This document shows, piece after piece, positions 6,927 through 8,927 of a stretch of 8,927 bases of DNA; the first letter of the stretch is position 1, and every line of letters begins with the position of its first letter. The position numbers and the translations under genes were made by a program. The notes under the pieces were generated by a model. The model saw nothing but the letters and a program-made list of their open reading frames with translations. It was not told the DNA's origin and did no database searches. This DNA is from Planctomycetota bacterium (GTDB taxonomy: Bacteria > Planctomycetota > UBA1135 > JALUZX01), in the NCBI GenBank assembly GCA_027011425.1, contig JALUZX010000391.1:1-8927 (forward strand), read 5' to 3'.

Positions 6927-7774
6927 GGGGCGTCTCCCCTCTCTTCGCCGGGGTGGGTCCGGGCGTAGATGATCCGCATGATCTCCGTGGCGCTCTCCTC
7001 GATGGATTTCTGGGTCGCATCCAGGATGGGCCAGCCCTTCTCTTCGAAGGCCCGCCGGGCCTGGACCATCTCCTCCCGGATCTTTCGAAGATCCGTGTAT
7101 CCTTCCAGGGTCCTTCCCAGGTTCCTTTCCCTCTCCCTGCGGATGGCCTGGAGGGTGGCGGGGTTCACCACCAGGCCCACGACGCGTCTCGGGTCGACCC
7201 GGTCCAGTTGGGGCGGCAGGGGAATCCCGGCCACGAAGGGGACGTTAGCGACCTTCCAGCCCCGGTAGGAGAGGTAGATGCTCAGCGGCGTCTTGGATGC
7301 CCGGCTTACCCCCACCAGGACGATCTCCGCCTGGGCCAGGGTGTCCAGCCCGGCCCCGTCGTCGTGTTTCACGGCGAAATCGATGGACTCGATGCGCCGG
7401 AAATACTCCTCGTCGAGCTGGCGGAAGAGGCCGGGCTTGGCCATGGGGGAGATCTCCAGGAGGTCCGAGAGCCTGGTGAGAAGGGGGCCCATGACGTCCA
7501 CCGTGGGCACGCCGTGGTTCATGCCTTCCTCGGTGACGGCCCTTCTCAGGTCCTGCGAGACCATGGTGTAGACCACCACGCCTTCCAGGATGGAGGCCCG
7601 GCGCATGATCGGGGTGAGCCGGGCCCTGTCCTGGACCTGGGGGATGACCTCCAGGTCCACCTGGGTTCCCTGGAACTGGGCCAGGGCGGCCCGCACCAGC
7701 ATCTCCCCGGTCCTCCCCGTGCTGTCGGAGAGGACCAGGACGTATCGTTTCCTGGGTTTCCTTGGTCCTGCCAT
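6923..7774 (-). CDS. ppsR: DUF299 kinase/pyrophosphorylase: PEP synthase or PPDK regulator
   Basis: Cytoplasmic bifunctional regulator of the Kinase-PPPase family. Characterised members inactivate pyruvate phosphate dikinase or PEP synthase by ADP-dependent phosphorylation and reactivate it by phosphate-dependent dephosphorylation, setting flux between pyruvate and PEP. The 283-residue length is typical. Motifs: YVLVLSDSTGRTGE (11-24), DFAVKHDDGAG (132-142), the P-loop-like VGVSRASKTPLSIYLSYRGW (154-173), KVANVPFVAGIPLPP (174-188) and WPILDATQKSIEESATEI (248-265). I chose ATG 7774 because the conserved fold begins about ten residues later. The frame is open much further upstream, but that stretch lies antisense to the metallophosphoesterase and has no family similarity. 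The only SD candidate, GGGGGA 10 nt upstream, sits inside a direct repeat. First gene of a tightly packed three-gene unit, which is unusual for this regulator. Its target enzyme is not in the window. Whether PEP synthase or PPDK is the partner cannot be told, so the symbol is provisional. Confidence 0.9.
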   Translation of the reverse strand: MAGPRKPRKRYVLVLSDSTGRTGEMLVRAALAQFQGTQVDLEVIPQVQDRARLTPIMRRASILEGVVVYTMVSQDLRRAVTEEGMNHGVPTVDVMGPLLTRLSDLLEISPMAKPGLFRQLDEEYFRRIESIDFAVKHDDGAGLDTLAQAEIVLVGVSRASKTPLSIYLSYRGWKVANVPFVAGIPLPPQLDRVDPRRVVGLVVNPATLQAIRRERERNLGRTLEGYTDLRKIREEMVQARRAFEEKGWPILDATQKSIEESATEIMRIIYARTHPGEERGDAP

Positions 7775-7784
7775 CTTCTTGAGA

Positions 7785-7797
7785 TCCCCCGGGAGGG
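7785..7797 (+). repeat. Direct repeat copy 1 (TCCCCCGGGAGGG)
   Basis: Exact 13-bp match to the copy at 7825-7837. It lies 11 nt upstream of the DUF299 start codon; on the minus strand its GGGGGA end is the only SD-like sequence for that gene. Confidence 0.65.
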
Positions 7798-7824
7798 ACA
7801 GGGATGGATTATGATGATTCCCCG

Positions 7825-7837
7825 TCCCCCGGGAGGG
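7825..7837 (+). repeat. Direct repeat copy 2 (TCCCCCGGGAGGG)
   Basis: Exact 13-bp match to copy 1. It lies 22 nt upstream of the metallophosphoesterase ATG and runs into a purine-rich leader (GGAGGAGAAAAAGAGG). Confidence 0.65.
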
Positions 7838-7859
7838 GAGGAGAAAAAGAGGCCGTTCC

Positions 7860-8927
7860 ATGAGCCAGAGAAATCCTTTCCGCGCCCTGGTCCCCTTCTT
7901 CTTTCTGGTCCAGGCTTTTTTCCTCTTTTTCCCGGGCGTGGGGAGGGCCCAGTCCAGGGTGGCGGGGGACTTCTGCTTCCTCCAGCTCTCCGACGCCCAC
8001 CTGGACCCCCTTCCTTTCGGGGCGCCCCTGCCCGGGAGGATCCGGGGCGGGGAGACCTTCCGGTGGCTCCGGAAGATCCTGGCCGATCCTCCCCCCGGCT
8101 TCTTTCCCCTGGGCCCCTCCTTCATGGTGGTCACCGGCGACCTCACGGAGTTCGGGTTCTGGGGGAGGACGGGGGAGCTGGTGGTGAAGACCTTCTCCTC
8201 CCTGGGCCTTCCCTGGTATGCGGTGTGCGGAAACCATGACGAGACCTGGAACGCCATGGCGCCTTTCATGCGAAAGCGCCGCGGCGGGAGGAAATATTCC
8301 TTTGAAAAGAAGGGGTGCAGGTTCGTGGTGCTCCCCTCTTCCACGATCCAGGAGCCCCTTCCCTCCCTGGACGCCGGGGACCTGGCCTGGCTCCGGCGGG
8401 ACCTGGAGGCGGGAGGAAAGAAGAAGCCGATCTTCCTTTTCTTTCACCATCCCCCCGGAAGCGGGGAATTCGCTCAGCCCGCCCAGCTCCGGCTTCTCAT
8501 GGACGCCCTGGAGGGCTGCCCCGTGGTCCTTCTCTGCTTCGGCCACGGCCACAGGCCCGTCCACCTGCGGCTCTCCGGCTGGCTCGATTGCGTGGAAGGA
8601 GGAACGACTTTCAAGAACAGGGGGGCCGGGGACTTCCGGGGGGTGAACGTGATCTCCCTGCGGGCCGGGGTTCTCAAATCGGTCTACCGTTTCGTCGACC
8701 CCGCCAAGGCCCCCATGGTCCTGGTGAAAAAGGGAATCCAGCCCGGGAGGGTCCCCTCCTCTCCCTTCCGGCTCCAGGAGCCCGCCCGGGGGGCGTCCCC
8801 CCGGGGCGCTTTTTTGGCGATCCGCATCTACGCCCCTGAATTCCGCGGCAAGAGGGGGGCGGGGGCCCTTCGGGCCTGCCTGGACGGAAAGGCTATTCCT
8901 TTAATATTTAAGGAGGCCGGTCCGGGC
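7860..8927 (+). CDS. Exported calcineurin-like metallophosphoesterase (3' end outside window)
   Basis: 356 codons are visible, from ATG 7860 to the right edge, with no stop. A GAGG SD lies 7 nt upstream (7849-7852). Residues 1-30 are a signal peptide (FFFLVQAFFLFFPGVGRA-QS), so the enzyme acts outside the cytoplasm. The full set of binuclear metal-site motifs is present in order: QLSDAHLD (42-49; Asp45, His47), VVTGDLTE (90-97; Asp94), CGNHDE (123-128; Asn125, His126), FFHHPP (194-199) and FGHGHR (227-232; His229, His231). It should therefore be a working phosphomonoesterase or phosphodiesterase. The core ends near residue 280. Residues after about 300 (FRLQEPARG; LAIRIYAPEF; LRACLDGKAIPLIF) look like the start of a beta-sandwich accessory domain, a common C-terminal addition in secreted members. 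Substrate unknown (nucleotide, phospholipid or phosphorylated sugar are possible). Divergent from the DUF299 unit and may share its control region. Confidence 0.9.
   Translation, partial: MSQRNPFRALVPFFFLVQAFFLFFPGVGRAQSRVAGDFCFLQLSDAHLDPLPFGAPLPGRIRGGETFRWLRKILADPPPGFFPLGPSFMVVTGDLTEFGFWGRTGELVVKTFSSLGLPWYAVCGNHDETWNAMAPFMRKRRGGRKYSFEKKGCRFVVLPSSTIQEPLPSLDAGDLAWLRRDLEAGGKKKPIFLFFHHPPGSGEFAQPAQLRLLMDALEGCPVVLLCFGHGHRPVHLRLSGWLDCVEGGTTFKNRGAGDFRGVNVISLRAGVLKSVYRFVDPAKAPMVLVKKGIQPGRVPSSPFRLQEPARGASPRGAFLAIRIYAPEFRGKRGAGALRACLDGKAIPLIFKEAGPG

Larger units (their letters stand above)
7775..7859. promoter_or_regulatory. Divergent control region with 13-bp direct repeat
   Basis: These 85 bp separate the starts of the DUF299-lyase-peptidase unit and the metallophosphoesterase and should hold both promoters. 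TCCCCCGGGAGGG occurs at 7785-7797 and again at 7825-7837, exactly 40 bp apart, each centred on the palindrome CCCGGG. Between them lies the only AT-rich patch (7808-7819). It offers TATGAT (plus, 7810-7815) and CATAAT (minus, 7813-7808) as possible -10 elements, but neither has a recognisable -35. The left repeat covers the only SD candidate of the DUF299 gene. Confidence 0.45.

Noticed and set aside
6953..8239. 428-codon plus-strand frame antisense to the DUF299 gene
   Set aside because: It contains no recognisable motif and overlaps two well-supported genes.
7775..8344. Upstream extension of the DUF299 gene to a start near 8344 (473 residues)
   Set aside because: The extra residues are antisense to the metallophosphoesterase, Lys/Arg/Pro-rich, and would give a length far above the usual 270-285 residues of the family.

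Overview
The window is a GC-rich (about two-thirds G+C by eye), tightly packed bacterial chromosome segment with six protein genes, two of them cut by the window edges. I saw no tRNA, rRNA, CRISPR array, insertion sequence or phage gene. Four proteins carry Sec-type signal peptides and one is a multi-pass membrane protein, so this is a cell-envelope or exported-enzyme neighbourhood. The mix of families (heparinase II/III-like lyase with a DUF4962-type N-terminus, Ntn-type C69 peptidase, HGSNAT/DUF5009 acyltransferase, DUF299 regulator), the GC content and the poor Shine-Dalgarno sites fit a Planctomycetota-like or related environmental bacterium. That assignment is inference; no marker gene is present to settle it.

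Layout. (1) 1-1542, minus: 5' portion of a secreted protein of unknown function that runs off the left edge. (2) 1635-2810, plus: integral-membrane acyltransferase of the heparan-alpha-glucosaminide N-acetyltransferase type, divergent from gene 1; its exact start is uncertain. (3) 7774-2864, minus: a compact three-gene unit in transcription order: DUF299 regulatory kinase/pyrophosphorylase (PpsR/PDRP type), exported heparinase II/III-family polysaccharide lyase, exported C69 peptidase. The first two genes overlap by 4 nt (GTGA) and the next two are 4 nt apart, so co-transcription and translational coupling are likely. (4) 7860-8927, plus: exported calcineurin-like metallophosphoesterase, divergent from the three-gene unit and cut by the right edge.

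How the genes may work together. The lyase and the peptidase would both act outside the cytoplasm, on uronic-acid polysaccharide and on peptide, so together they could attack glycosaminoglycan-protein or similar glycopeptide material. The neighbouring HGSNAT-like membrane enzyme belongs to the family that acetylates terminal glucosamine during heparan sulfate breakdown in animals, which makes a glycosaminoglycan-type theme plausible but unproven. The DUF299 protein controls PEP synthase or pyruvate phosphate dikinase in other bacteria, and its coupling to an exported lyase is the most unusual arrangement here. The 85-bp divergent region 7775-7859 holds a 13-bp direct repeat at exactly 40 bp spacing, a possible shared operator. 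I found no clear-cut new defence or mobile system; the interest lies in this gene combination and in the uncharacterised secreted protein.
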